Counted from the stretch's first letter, positions 8,832-17,055 are shown. The stretch: DNA of 64,000 bases from Brevundimonas naejangsanensis (GCF_000635915.2 NZ_CP015614.1:2516501-2580500), one strand, 5' to 3'. The notes: generated from the letters alone by a model not told the origin. Numbers and translations: made by a program.

Positions 8832-9302
8832 TCAGTCTTCGACCTCGTCGCGCGGGCGGCGCTTGTAGATCAGGCCCTCGCGCTCGACCGGCTCGGCGCC
8901 GGGGATGACGTGGCCGTAGAGCTCCAGCTTGTGGCCGACCAGCTCATAGCCCAGCTTGCGCGCGATCTCGGTCTTCAACCGTTCGATCTCGGCGTCGAAG
9001 AACTCGATGACCTCGCCCGTCTTGGTGTCGATCAGGTGGTCGTGGTGGTCGTCGCCGGCCTCTTCATAGCGGCTGCGGCCGTCGCCGAAGTCGTGCTTCT
9101 CGACCACGCCTGCCTCTTCGAACAGGCGCACGGTGCGATAGACGGTGGCGATGGAGATGTGCGGGTCGATCGCCGAGGCGCGGCGATACAGTTCTTCCAC
9201 ATCGGGGTGGTCTTCGGCGTTCGACAGGACGCGGGCGATCACCCGACGTTGCTCGGTCATGCGCATGCCGCGCTCGGCGCAGAGTTTTTCGATCCGGTCC
9301 AT
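8832..9302 (-). CDS. fur: Ferric uptake regulator Fur
   Basis: This iron-responsive dimeric repressor has 156 residues, with a winged HTH at about 1-85 (HISIATVYRTVRLFEE) and a dimerisation/metal domain after that. The metal-binding HHDHLI motif is present. The structural-zinc CxxC pair found in E. coli-type Fur is absent: the only cysteine is C8. That pattern is usual for alphaproteobacterial Fur/Mur proteins. Metal specificity (Fe or Mn) cannot be read from the sequence. Confidence 0.93.
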   Translation of the reverse strand: MDRIEKLCAERGMRMTEQRRVIARVLSNAEDHPDVEELYRRASAIDPHISIATVYRTVRLFEEAGVVEKHDFGDGRSRYEEAGDDHHDHLIDTKTGEVIEFFDAEIERLKTEIARKLGYELVGHKLELYGHVIPGAEPVEREGLIYKRRPRDEVED

Positions 9303-9338
9303 GCGGCGAAGATAGGCCGGACCGTCGCCTTATGGAAG

Positions 9339-9773
9339 CTATCGAGGAAAGTTCAGGACCAGCGTCAGCGCGTCCTCGCGGCGACCGTCCGTATGCGAAT
9401 AATAGCCGCGCCTGCGGCCCATCTCGACGAACCCGCAGCGGGCGTAAAGCGCGCGGGCGGCGGCGTTGCCTTCAGCCACCTCCAGGAACATCCGTTCGGC
9501 CCCCAGGGCGGCGGCGCGCACCACCGCCGCCTCGACCAGACGCCGGCCCAAGCCCGCGCGGCGCGCCGTCGGCCGCACCGCCAGGGTCAGGATCTCCGCC
9601 TCGTCGACCACGACGCGCATCAGGATGAAGCCGTCGTCCTGCGCCACGGCGAACACGCCCGGCGAGGCCAGAAGTTCGGCCAGAGCCGCCGCGTCCCACG
9701 GCGTCTCGAAGGCCTCGGCGTGGACGGCGGACAGCCGAACGGGATCGACCGGCGGGACGATCGCCTCGCTCAT
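9339..9773 (-). CDS. rimI: Ribosomal protein S18 alanine N-acetyltransferase-like
   Basis: GNAT acetyltransferase of 144 residues. The acetyl-CoA-binding segment reads RRAGLGRRLVE and the later block AARALYARCGFVEMGRRRGYY is typical of RimI. Its start overlaps the end of tsaB by 4 bp. The tsaB-rimI pairing is widespread and supports the name, although GNAT substrates cannot be proved from sequence. Confidence 0.88.
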   Translation of the reverse strand: MSEAIVPPVDPVRLSAVHAEAFETPWDAAALAELLASPGVFAVAQDDGFILMRVVVDEAEILTLAVRPTARRAGLGRRLVEAAVVRAAALGAERMFLEVAEGNAAARALYARCGFVEMGRRRGYYSHTDGRREDALTLVLNFPR

Positions 9774-10471
9774 ACAGCGGGCTGGCGCGGCTGGCCCGGC
9801 AGGCGGCTGGGCGGGGTGGCGTCGGGGGCGCGAAGATACAGGGGCGACGGCGGCGACCTCGCCGGGTCGGCGGCCATCGTCAGACGCGCCAGCGCCTCCG
9901 GGCTCGGCGCGGCCAGAGGCTCAAGCCGGGCGCCCGCCAGGTCAGGGAAGGTCTCGGCCAGAAGCGTCGCCCCGCTGCCGACCAGAAGGACGCCGCCCGC
10001 CTGACCCGCCTCGGCCAGAATGCGGTCGCGCGCCGTCTCCAGCGGCCAGGCCTCGGCCTCGCCCACAGGCGCCCCGTCGCGGAACAGCCGCCCATAGACC
10101 TGACCCCGACGGGCGTCGATCACCGCGGCGACCAGACCCGGCGCCGCAACCGAAGCTGCCAAGGCGTCCAGCGTGGAGATCCCCACCACCGGCCGATCCA
10201 GCGCCGCGCCCAATCCGAGGGCGAAGGCCAGTCCGACCCTCAACCCCGTGAAGGAGCCCGGCCCCACCGTCACCCCGATCCGATCCACGCCGTCGAAACC
10301 GCCGGCCTCGGCCGCCGCATCGCGCGCCAGCCCGCCCAGCCGTTCCTGATGGCCCTTGGTCATCAGCTCCCGGCGCAGACCCAGGGCGCGCACCGCGTCG
10401 CTCGCCGCCTCGTGCGCGAACACGCCGGCGACGCAGGCGCCCAGCGCCGTATCAATGACCATGACCTTCAT
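9770..10471 (-). CDS. tsaB: tRNA threonylcarbamoyladenosine biosynthesis protein TsaB
   Basis: Inactive ASKHA-fold partner (233 residues) of TsaD in synthesis of t6A37 on ANN-decoding tRNAs. The conserved VGPGSFTGLRVGLAFA block is present at about residues 70-85. The C-terminal part is divergent, as is typical. The tsaD and tsaE genes are not in this window. Confidence 0.93.
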   Translation of the reverse strand: MKVMVIDTALGACVAGVFAHEAASDAVRALGLRRELMTKGHQERLGGLARDAAAEAGGFDGVDRIGVTVGPGSFTGLRVGLAFALGLGAALDRPVVGISTLDALAASVAAPGLVAAVIDARRGQVYGRLFRDGAPVGEAEAWPLETARDRILAEAGQAGGVLLVGSGATLLAETFPDLAGARLEPLAAPSPEALARLTMAADPARSPPSPLYLRAPDATPPSRLPGQPRQPAV

Positions 10472-10529
10472 GGTCCTGTTCCTAATGCGAAATCGGCGCC
10501 GATGCGACCGTTTCGGCCCCGCCGATTCA

Positions 10530-10898
10530 TCAGGCTCCGGCCATAGCCTGGGCCACGCGGGTCAGAGCGCGGCGCGCCTCGGCGTCGCAGATGCGGACAA
10601 AGGCCTCGGCCAGGTTTCGCCCCTCGGCGCTGGCCATGACCGGATGCACCAGCGGCTCCGAACCCTCGGCGTCCGGACGCGCGGGAAAGAAATCGGCGAC
10701 CGAACACCCCATGGCGGCGGCCGCCTGATGCAGACGGGACGCGGAGATCCGGTTGGCCCCGGCCTCATATTTCTGGACCTGCTGAAAACTGACGCCTAGC
10801 GCCCGTGCGAGGGCCGACTGAGACCACCCCAGGGCCGACCGCCGCGCGGCGATGCGCAGGCCGACGACCTGGTCGATGTGATGACTGCGACGCGGCAT
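10530..10898 (-). CDS. XRE-family transcriptional regulator (paralogue of 3676-4092)
   Basis: This small regulator of 122 residues has an HTH at about 10-68 and the segment FQQVQKYEAGANRIS, nearly identical to the protein at 3676-4092. The tail is short and has no recognised domain. Its upstream gap holds a GAAATA/TATTTC inverted repeat and two direct CGTTTCACG repeats, which suggest an operator. Its role is unknown. No phage or toxin genes accompany it, so it reads as a chromosomal regulator. Confidence 0.83.
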   Translation of the reverse strand: MPRRSHHIDQVVGLRIAARRSALGWSQSALARALGVSFQQVQKYEAGANRISASRLHQAAAAMGCSVADFFPARPDAEGSEPLVHPVMASAEGRNLAEAFVRICDAEARRALTRVAQAMAGA

Positions 10899-10920
10899 GA
10901 CCCCTCCGTTTCAACCAGAG

Positions 10921-10962
10921 CGTTTCACGTCCGCCGATGAAATACAACTATTTCGTTTCACG
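10921..10962. promoter_or_regulatory. Candidate operator of the XRE gene pair
   Basis: Direct repeats CGTTTCACG at 10921-10929 and 10954-10962 lie 33 bp apart (about three helical turns) and flank the inverted repeat GAAATA-CAAC-TATTTC at 10939-10954. The block is just upstream of the XRE start at 10898. CGTTTCACG also resembles half a parS site. Confidence 0.4.
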
Positions 10963-11569
10963 CATCGTCCAGGCGGCTGATGACCGCTGACACGGACTGG
11001 ACGTCTGATCGCGCGATGCGCTCGGACCGATCCAGGGCGCCGGCGCCCAAGACCACCATCTCCGCCTCGTCGGCGCGGTCATACAGCCGGACCTTGCGCA
11101 GGCCGTCCTGAAGCTGGATCACACAGCCTTGGCCTCGTCTCGGCCAACGTCCCAGAGCGTACTCCAGCACCGTGCCGGCCGACGCCCAGGGCGCCAGTTC
11201 GTCCGTCTCCAGCCGCAACCGTCGCACGTCCGAGGCGGCGCCCTCGAACGCCCGACCGCGCGCTGAAAGGCCGTGCGCCGGCGCATTGTCTGGATGGGAG
11301 GTCTTCGGGCGGTCGGTCGAGACTGCCGCCCCGCCCGGCGCTTGCAGCATCAAGGCCTCGGGCGTCGCGCCCAGGGCTCCGGTCAGCCGTCGTTGAACAT
11401 CGGGGCGGAACAGGCTGGACCGTTTGCCGGCTTCATAGAGGCCCCAGCCCTGGCCGGTCATGCCGATTCGCGCGCCGGCTTCGGCCTGACTCAGCCCGCA
11501 GTCGCGCCGCAGCGCCGCCAGCGCCTCGCCCAGAGCCCGCGCTTCGGATGTCTCGCCCGAACCTGCCAT
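10958..11569 (-). CDS. Helix-turn-helix regulator with C-terminal domain of uncertain fold
   Basis: 203 residues. The N-terminal XRE-type HTH spans about 12-68 (LSQAEAGARIGMTGQGWGLYE). The linker is hydrophilic. The C-terminal part, about 115-200, has the rhythm of an S24/LexA-like domain, but no convincing Ser-Lys dyad can be placed, so if related it would be a non-cleaving version. It is co-directional with the small XRE gene at 10530-10898, with 59 bp between them. A degenerate parS-like palindrome lies 38 bp upstream of its start. Confidence 0.72.
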   Translation of the reverse strand: MAGSGETSEARALGEALAALRRDCGLSQAEAGARIGMTGQGWGLYEAGKRSSLFRPDVQRRLTGALGATPEALMLQAPGGAAVSTDRPKTSHPDNAPAHGLSARGRAFEGAASDVRRLRLETDELAPWASAGTVLEYALGRWPRRGQGCVIQLQDGLRKVRLYDRADEAEMVVLGAGALDRSERIARSDVQSVSAVISRLDDA

Positions 11570-11606
11570 CGCGCCATCATGCCTCGCCGTCCCGTCGGGC
11601 GCGAGC

Positions 11607-11622
11607 GTTTCATGTGAAACAG
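11607..11622. promoter_or_regulatory. parS-like palindrome, degenerate
   Basis: CGTTTCATGTGAAACA matches 14 of 16 positions of TGTTTCACGTGAAACA, with a C-to-T change in the central ACGT. It could be a weak ParB site. Because CGTTTCA also occurs upstream of the neighbouring XRE gene, it may instead be that regulator's operator. Confidence 0.4.
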
Positions 11623-11635
11623 AACGGCGAAGGCG

Positions 11636-12196
11636 TCAGATGACCTGTTCGACGCTGGTCACTTCGGGAACATAGTGACGCATCATCTGCTCGACCCCGG
11701 CCTTCAGCGTCGCCGAGGAGGACGGACAACCGGCGCAGGCCCCGCGCATCCGCAGGCGCAGCACCCCCGTGTCTTCGTCGAAGTGGTCGAACAGGATGTC
11801 GCCGCCGTCCTGGGCCACGGCCGGACGGATGCGGGTGTCCAGCAGTCCCTTGATCTCGGCCACGATCTCGCTGTCGGGCGTCCCATCATCCGGCGCCGCT
11901 TCCGCCCCCGCCCGCACCAGCGGCGCGCCCGAGACGAAGTGATCCATCACCACCGACAGGATCGGCGCCTTCATCGCTGTCCACTCCGGCCCGTCCGCCG
12001 CGCGCGTGACCGAGACATAGTCGGCGCCGAAGAAGACGCCCTCGACGCCTTCCAGTTCGAACAAAGCCTCGGCCAGGGGCGAGGCCGCCGCCTCGTCGAT
12101 GGTGCGGTATTCCAGCGTCTGTTCGCCCGCGACGTCGCGGCCGGGCAGGAACTTCAGGGCGTTCGGGTTGGGGGTGGCTTCGGTCTGGATGAACAT
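11636..12196 (-). CDS. Nfu-type Fe-S cluster carrier
   Basis: Fe-S scaffold or carrier of 186 residues that delivers clusters to apo-proteins. An Nfu N-terminal domain begins MFIQTEATPNPN and is followed by a NifU C-terminal domain with C154-AG-C157 as the cluster-binding pair. The chosen ATG at 12196 fits the family N-terminus; the frame is open nine codons further upstream, but those residues do not belong to the family. Confidence 0.93.
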   Translation of the reverse strand: MFIQTEATPNPNALKFLPGRDVAGEQTLEYRTIDEAAASPLAEALFELEGVEGVFFGADYVSVTRAADGPEWTAMKAPILSVVMDHFVSGAPLVRAGAEAAPDDGTPDSEIVAEIKGLLDTRIRPAVAQDGGDILFDHFDEDTGVLRLRMRGACAGCPSSSATLKAGVEQMMRHYVPEVTSVEQVI

Positions 12197-12424
12197 GGCC
12201 CGCAGATGCGCCCTGTCGCGCACGGGTTCAAGAGGCCGGCCCGCCAGCCTTCACGCGCTTTCCTGCCTCTCGCGCGCTTTCCCGCCCAAAAGCGCTTTCA
12301 TACAAGGTCACGCTTGCGCTTCGGCGACGGCGCCCTCACCGTGGCGGCCATCTCCGGTCGCTCCCGGCCGGCGAGTTCTTAGTCTTGACGGGCGCCGCGC
12401 CCGTCGCCTGCCGGAGCCCCCCAC

Positions 12425-12892
12425 ATGTCCCGCCTGACCCTCGCCGCCGCTGCTGCGGCCCTGGCCGTCTGCGCCGCCCCCGCCGTCGTCTCCGCCCAGG
12501 AGGCCGCGCCCGCTGCGCCCGCCGCCCAGCCCGCCCCCTCGCCCGAGGAAGCCGCCTTCCAGGCCAAGGGCGAAGCCTTCAACGCCGAGGCCCAGCGCAT
12601 GAAGGCCGAACTGGACGCCGTGATCGAGGACCCGGCTCTGGACGCGGCGACCAAGCAGACGCGCGCCGACGCCATCATCACGCGCTATGAGCCGACCTTC
12701 AACGCCTTCGCCGACGAACTGGCCGCATTCTTCCGCACCTTCGCCGAGAAGCCCGAGAACGCCGAGAACAAGGACCAGATCCTGGCCGCCGCCGAGGCCG
12801 CCCCGGCCCAGATCCGCGCCGTTCCGGCCCAGATCCGTCAGGCCGTGGCCCAGGCCGTGACCGCCCCGGCCGCCCCCGACGCCCAGGACTGA
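12425..12892 (+). CDS. Secreted protein of unknown function, tandem member A
   Basis: 155 residues. A Sec-type signal peptide ends near VSA|QE (about residue 24). It is followed by an Ala/Pro-rich stretch (26-45) and a highly helical, charged body, so the protein is probably periplasmic. The segment from FQAKGEAFNAEAQRMKA to YEPTFNAFADE resembles the matching segment of the next gene (12998-13540), so the two look like a duplicated pair. There are no cysteines after the signal and no catalytic motif was recognised. Confidence 0.78.
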   Translation: MSRLTLAAAAAALAVCAAPAVVSAQEAAPAAPAAQPAPSPEEAAFQAKGEAFNAEAQRMKAELDAVIEDPALDAATKQTRADAIITRYEPTFNAFADELAAFFRTFAEKPENAENKDQILAAAEAAPAQIRAVPAQIRQAVAQAVTAPAAPDAQD

Positions 12893-12997
12893 TCAAACGA
12901 GAGAGAGGGCGCCCTTCCCCGGCGCCTTACCGCGATTTCACTTGAGCACGCGCGCCCTTCGGCGGACCCTGCCAGCGTCCGTCGAAGGAGCCTCGTC

Positions 12998-13540
12998 ATG
13001 GTCCGCGCCCTCTCTCTTGTTCCCCTGTCCTTGGCCGCCGCCCTGGCGCTGCTGCCGGTGTCGACCGCCGTGGCCGAGACCCAGAAGACCTCCGCCGAAC
13101 TGAGCCTTGAATCCGCCGCCGCCGTGTTCGAGCGGAAGATGGAGGAGTTCGGCGCTCGGGCGGAACGTATCCAGGCCGACGACAGCCTGAGCGAAACCCA
13201 GAAGGGCCTGCGCATCGCCGCCCTGTGGTCGGACTATCAGCCGCACGTCGCCGACTTCACCGCCGAGGCGACGCGCCAGGCGAGCCAGATCGCCCAGGCC
13301 GCCCTGGCTGAAATCGACATCGAAGCCGTCGTGCGCGAGGCGACCGCCGGGATCGCCCCGATGGTCGAGGGCCTGTCGACCAACGGCGCCTGGGCCCAGG
13401 CCGACCCCGAGCACATGGTCACCTATGGTCTGATCGCCCAGTACGGCATGGATCAGGCCCTGGATGCGATGGACGAGGTCGAAGCCGCCCTGGCCGTCCC
13501 GCCCGCGCCGCCCGTCCCGCCGCTTCCCTCTGAAACCTGA
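12998..13540 (+). CDS. Secreted protein of unknown function, tandem member B
   Basis: 180 residues, with a signal peptide cut near AVA|ET (residue 26). The body is helical; the region FERKMEEFGARAERIQA...LWSDYQPHVADF mirrors the preceding gene. A longer C-terminal half follows and ends in a Pro-rich tail. GAAGGAG sits upstream of the ATG. It is 105 bp after the previous gene on the same strand, so the two may be co-transcribed. Function unknown. Confidence 0.8.
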   Translation: MVRALSLVPLSLAAALALLPVSTAVAETQKTSAELSLESAAAVFERKMEEFGARAERIQADDSLSETQKGLRIAALWSDYQPHVADFTAEATRQASQIAQAALAEIDIEAVVREATAGIAPMVEGLSTNGAWAQADPEHMVTYGLIAQYGMDQALDAMDEVEAALAVPPAPPVPPLPSET

Positions 13541-13592
13541 GCCGATGACCGCGACGGCTTGACGCAGCGCCCGGCGCGCTCGAAAGGGCCTC

Positions 13593-14225
13593 ATGGCCGC
13601 GCTTCCCGTCGATCCGCATCTTTATCTGGCTTTTGTCGGCGTCATGGCCGTGATGGCGGTGACGCCCGGTCCCGCCAACATCTTCGCCGTCGCCACCGGC
13701 ATGGAGAAGGGCAAGGCCGCCGCCCTGACCGCCGTCGTCGGCATGAACTGCGCCACCCTGGTCTGGTTCGGCGCCGCCGCCCTGGGCCTGGGCGCCCTGG
13801 TGATGGCCTTCCCCCAGGTCTTCCGCGTCATCGCCGTCCTGGGTGCCCTCTATGTCGCCTGGCTGGGCGTCAAGGCCCTGCGCGGCGCCTTCGCCACCGC
13901 CGCCGAGCCTTCGCACATCGAGGTCAAGCGCGGGCGCAGCGCCCTGATCGACGGCTTCATGGTTCAGATCGCCAACCCCAAGGCCATCCTCTTCTTCACC
14001 GCCGTCCTGCCTCCCTTCCTGGACATCAACCGTCCGCTGGCGCCCCAGCTAGCCCTGTTCGCCGTCACCACCGTCGGCATGGATGCGCTGTCGATGAGCG
14101 GCTACGGCCTAGGCGGGGCGGCGCTGGCGCGACAGATGACCGCGCCACGTTTCCGCAAAGGGTTCGGCATAGTCGTCGGATGTCTTCTGCTGTTGGCCGC
14201 CGTCCTGATCGTCTCGCGTCTGTGA
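13593..14225 (+). CDS. LysE/RhtB-family exporter
   Basis: Inner-membrane amino-acid exporter family protein of 210 residues with about six hydrophobic segments. The N-terminal VTPGPANIFAVATG block is diagnostic of LysE/RhtB proteins. The substrate cannot be told from sequence. A possible housekeeping promoter, TTGACGC at 13559 with GCTCGAAA at 13578, would place transcription start almost at the ATG. Confidence 0.9.
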   Translation: MAALPVDPHLYLAFVGVMAVMAVTPGPANIFAVATGMEKGKAAALTAVVGMNCATLVWFGAAALGLGALVMAFPQVFRVIAVLGALYVAWLGVKALRGAFATAAEPSHIEVKRGRSALIDGFMVQIANPKAILFFTAVLPPFLDINRPLAPQLALFAVTTVGMDALSMSGYGLGGAALARQMTAPRFRKGFGIVVGCLLLLAAVLIVSRL

Positions 14226-14235
14226 AGCGCGTTTC

Positions 14236-14288
14236 GGAACTTGGCCGTTCACCCGTCGTTCAGACCGAAGAGCGTTCAGTGAACGCTC
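14236..14288 (+). promoter_or_regulatory. Composite stress-type promoter motifs upstream of the lipoprotein gene
   Basis: Three motifs overlap. GGAAC (14236-14240), N16, CGTT (14257-14260) matches the alphaproteobacterial EcfG/SigT general-stress promoter. GTTC-N7-GTTC at 14247-14261 matches the alphaproteobacterial LexA box. A perfect 19-bp palindrome, GAGCGTTCAGTGAACGCTC, lies at 14270-14288. GGAGAG for translation follows at 14291-14296. Confidence 0.5.
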
Positions 14289-14302
14289 AAGGAGAGTTTT
14301 CC

Positions 14303-14857
14303 ATGATCAAGCTTCGCAAGACCCCGGTGCTGATCGCCCTGGCGGGCGCGCTCGCCCTCGGCGCGTGCGCAACGGCCACCCCCTACCAGCCTGCCGGCGT
14401 GAACGGCCAGCGCGGCGGCTACGCCGAGCAGCGCCTGGAAGCCAACCGCTACGCCGTCAGCTTCTCGGGCAACTCCGTCACCTCGCGCGATCAGGTCGAG
14501 ATGTCGCTGCTGCTGCGTTCGGCCGAACTGACGGTCGAGAACGGCTATGACTGGTTCGCCACCGTCACCCGCGCCACCGACCGCGACACGCGCTTCTACA
14601 CGACGCCGGACCCCTTCTACTACGACCGCTACGGTCCCTTCTGGGGTCCGTCCTGGCGCTTCTACCAGCGCGGCTACTGGAGCACCTGGGACCCCTACTG
14701 GGGCCGGGACCGCGACATCCGCCAGGTCGACCGCTATGAGGCCACGGCCGAGATCGTCATGGGCCGCGGTCCCAAGCCCGCCGGCGACGTCAACGCCTTC
14801 GACGCCCGCGAGGTCATCAACAACCTCGGCCCGCGCGTAATCCGGCCGGTTTCTTAA
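14303..14857 (+). CDS. Lipoprotein, probable CC0125/CC1285 family
   Basis: 184 residues. The lipobox LGAC puts the acylated cysteine at C22, so this is a membrane-anchored lipoprotein facing the periplasm or outer membrane. The middle is rich in Tyr, Trp, Arg and Pro (about 105-150: FYYDRYGPFWGP and similar). The RLEANRYAVSFSGNS and GYDWFATV blocks are the features recalled from the Caulobacter lipoprotein family named after CC0125/CC1285. The ATG at 14303 follows GGAGAG. The upstream region has general-stress and SOS-type motifs. Molecular function is not known. Confidence 0.8.
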   Translation: MIKLRKTPVLIALAGALALGACATATPYQPAGVNGQRGGYAEQRLEANRYAVSFSGNSVTSRDQVEMSLLLRSAELTVENGYDWFATVTRATDRDTRFYTTPDPFYYDRYGPFWGPSWRFYQRGYWSTWDPYWGRDRDIRQVDRYEATAEIVMGRGPKPAGDVNAFDAREVINNLGPRVIRPVS

Positions 14858-14861
14858 GTAG

Positions 14862-14903
14862 GCCGCTAACGCTCGCGACGGGGTCGCTCGCTGCTTGAGC
14901 GGC
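14862..14903 (-). repeat. Hairpin repeat copy 5
   Basis: Plus-strand clamp GCCGCT/AGCGGC, loop AAC/TGCTTG, inner stem GCTCGCGAC/GTCGCTCGC with a GGG cap. It starts 4 bp after the lipoprotein stop. Confidence 0.82.
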
Positions 14904-14911
14904 ATGAAAGA

Positions 14912-14951
14912 CCGCTATCGCTCACCGCACGGCGGCTCGCTGCTTGAGCGG
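14912..14951 (-). repeat. Hairpin repeat copy 6
   Basis: Clamp CCGCT/AGCGG, loop ATC/TGCTTG, inner stem GCTCACCGC/GCGGCTCGC with a central mismatched patch. Tandem with copy 5, 8 bp away and in the same orientation. Confidence 0.8.
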
Positions 14952-15008
14952 CGAAGGGCGCGAAAAATGACAACGCCCTCTTCCGTCACCGGAGGCGGGC
15001 GTTTCTTT

Positions 15009-15163
15009 TCCTCCCCATGCAATGGGGAGGGGGACCGCGTAGCGGTGGAGGGGCTGACGACCGCGCCGACAGACGAAGGCGCCGAGAGCTGCGGCCCCCA
15101 GCAGCCCCTCCGTCACGTCGCCTTCGGCTCCGCGCCGCCTCCCCATTGGCATGGGGAGGAGAA
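15009..15163. repeat. Long inverted repeat, family 2, copy A
   Basis: Ends CTCCCCATGCAATGGGGAG and CTCCCCATTGGCATGGGGAG are inverted copies. An inner hairpin GACCGCGTAGCGGT is followed by GGAGGGG, and CCCCTCCGTC lies on the far side. It fills the gap between the convergent lipoprotein gene and the DUF6065 gene, ending 7 bp from the latter's stop. Confidence 0.82.
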
Positions 15164-15170
15164 ACGCGCC

Positions 15171-15911
15171 TCACCCCACGCGCGGGTTCTTCAGACGGCG
15201 CTTATTGGCGTGGGTGGCCGGCGCCTTGCCCAGGGCCTCGGGCACCTCGCCCTTGAAGTAGAAGCGCTGCCACGCCTCCTTGGCCGCATCCGGATCGCCC
15301 GAGGCCAAGCGGGTGTTGAAGTCCGTCCGCGACCGGTTCCAGGCGTCGAACTGACCCTTCATGCCGGGATTGGATTCCAGCGAACGGATCACCGGCTCGA
15401 ACGCCTCCACCTTGCGGTGCTCGACCGGCAGGATGAAGCAGAAAGGCTCGCCCTTATCGAAGCGGATCCGGCCCGGCCGCGTGAAGATCCAGTTCATGGT
15501 GAAGGGGAACGGCAGCCAATCCGTCTCGATCAGGCCGCTCAGCGGCTGGATGCCGTCCTTGACGTGATTGGGCGACCCCTGCGCGATCAGGCCCCAGCCC
15601 GGCGGGGTGCGGAACAGATATTGCGGGTGCATGGTCAGCACCCCGCGCGAGAAGTGCGACGTGACGAAGTGGTCCAGCTCCGGCTGCGGCCGGTCGGGCG
15701 TGATGGTGATGTCGTTCTGCGACGGCCCGCCGTTCCACTCGGCGGTGAAGCCGAACGGACACAGGATCTCCCACCCCGTGGTGTTGGCCATGGTCAGCGG
15801 CAGACAGCGATAGGGGTGCCGACTGGCGAAGGCGTCCATCCAGTTGCGCGACTGGCGGCCCGGCGCCAGGTCGCACGGACGCGCATTCATCGGATAGCAT
15901 TCCAGTTCCAA
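15171..15911 (-). CDS. DUF6065-like protein
   Basis: 246 residues, apparently cytosolic. It is recalled as a DUF6065-family protein from the conserved blocks [26 protein letters not shown] and [18 protein letters not shown]. No catalytic function is established. The TTG at 15911 is preferred as start because GGGGAG lies 7 bases before it and the product then begins with the family-like LECYP segment. The ATG at 15890 is the alternative. Confidence 0.78.
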   Translation of the reverse strand: MELECYPMNARPCDLAPGRQSRNWMDAFASRHPYRCLPLTMANTTGWEILCPFGFTAEWNGGPSQNDITITPDRPQPELDHFVTSHFSRGVLTMHPQYLFRTPPGWGLIAQGSPNHVKDGIQPLSGLIETDWLPFPFTMNWIFTRPGRIRFDKGEPFCFILPVEHRKVEAFEPVIRSLESNPGMKGQFDAWNRSRTDFNTRLASGDPDAAKEAWQRFYFKGEVPEALGKAPATHANKRRLKNPRVG

Positions 15912-16003
15912 GACGCGGCTCCCCAAGCTTGACGAATGAAGTGACGACCCTGAGGGTCGCCCCTCTCCCCTATCGCCCTCGCCGCCCGCCCGACAAGACC
16001 GAG

Positions 16004-16570
16004 ATGACCGCCAACACCGACGCCGCCGCGGAAACCCTGACGCCGTCCGCCCCCGATCCCGCACCCGAGCCCGCTTACGACCGCGCTCAGCTGCTGGCCT
16101 GGATGGCCGAGCACGGGATCGCGCAGACCACCCACGACCACCCCGCCGTCTTCCGCGTCGAGGAAGGGCTGGAGCTGAAGGCCGCCCTGCCCGGCGTCCA
16201 CACCAAGAACCTGTTCCTCAAGGACAAGAAGGGCCGCCTGTGGCTGATCTCGGCGGCCCAGGACACGGTCATCGACCTGAAGCGGGCGCACCGGGCGATG
16301 GGCTCGGACCGGCTGTCCTTCGGCAATGAGACCCTGCTGTGGGAGACGCTGGGCGTGCGCCCCGGCTCGGTCACGGCCCTGGGCCTGATCAACGACCTGG
16401 AGCGCCGCGTGACCTTCGTGCTGGACCGGCGCCTGTGGGAGGCGGCTGTCGTCAACTTCCATCCCTTGATCAACACCGCGACCACCGCGCTCGATCAGGA
16501 CAGCTTCCGCCAGGTCCTGACGCAGCTGGGCCGCGACCCGATCGTGGTGGACTTTGGCGCCCTGGATTGA
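16004..16570 (+). CDS. YbaK/ProX-type aminoacyl-tRNA deacylase
   Basis: 188 residues. It matches the prolyl-tRNA synthetase-associated (YbaK/ProX) editing family, which hydrolyses mischarged tRNAs such as Ala-tRNA(Pro). [17 protein letters not shown] and [15 protein letters not shown] are characteristic. The first 25 or so residues are an Ala/Pro/Glu-rich leader. An in-frame TTG lies upstream at 15929, but the ATG is the better start. The exact tRNA specificity is inferred. Confidence 0.87.
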   Translation: MTANTDAAAETLTPSAPDPAPEPAYDRAQLLAWMAEHGIAQTTHDHPAVFRVEEGLELKAALPGVHTKNLFLKDKKGRLWLISAAQDTVIDLKRAHRAMGSDRLSFGNETLLWETLGVRPGSVTALGLINDLERRVTFVLDRRLWEAAVVNFHPLINTATTALDQDSFRQVLTQLGRDPIVVDFGALD

Positions 16571-17055
16571 GTGGAGGCGGGCGTCCGTTTCAAGGATTGG
16601 GGCCTATGCCGACTTTCGATCCGTTGCGGACCTTTAAAAGACGCCCGCTGGCTGCGCATGGACCGGCTATAGTTTCCTTCTCCCCTTGTGGGAGAAGGTG
16701 GGCGCCGTCAGGCGCTCGGATGAGGGGTGTGAACGCCGCCGTGGCGCGTTTTCGTCACAAACCAGCCTGAGCGGACGACGGAGCGCCGACACCCCTCATC
16801 CGTCTCGCTACGCGAGCCACCTTCTCCCACAAGGGGAGAAGGATGCGGCAGGGCAATCAACCATCCCCCCTCTGCGCCTGTGCTAGACTGTCTCTCCCGT
16901 TGAAGGAGATTTCAGACGATTCAGACGAATTGGACTCTGTTTTTTCCGATCCTCTCGCCTTCCCATGCGGCAAGGCGCGCTTGCGGCTTGATGCGCACGC
17001 ATCCCGACGCCATCTGATCCGTTATCTTCCTTCGTCTTGCCTTGCGGACCCGACC
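16571..17055. other. 485-bp gap before cnoX
   Basis: Most of the first 270 bases is the inverted repeat at 16676-16842. The remaining stretch, about 16843-17055, has a GCTAGACT segment at 16871-16878 that resembles a Caulobacter-type -10 element but lacks a convincing -35. No conserved small gene was recognised in any frame. Confidence 0.6.
16676..16842. repeat. Inverted repeat with perfect 26-bp arms
   Basis: Arms 16676-16701 and 16817-16842 are exact reverse complements around a 115-bp centre. Each arm contains its own palindrome (TTCTCCC...GGGAGAA). The inner GATGAGGGGTGT and ACACCCCTCATC segments are also inverted. It resembles family 2 in design but not in sequence. Confidence 0.88.

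Noticed and set aside
10530..11569. Prophage or mobile island, suggested by neighbouring XRE-type regulators
   Set aside because: No integrase, structural, toxin or recombinase genes, no att-like repeats, and the flanking genes keep a normal chromosomal order.
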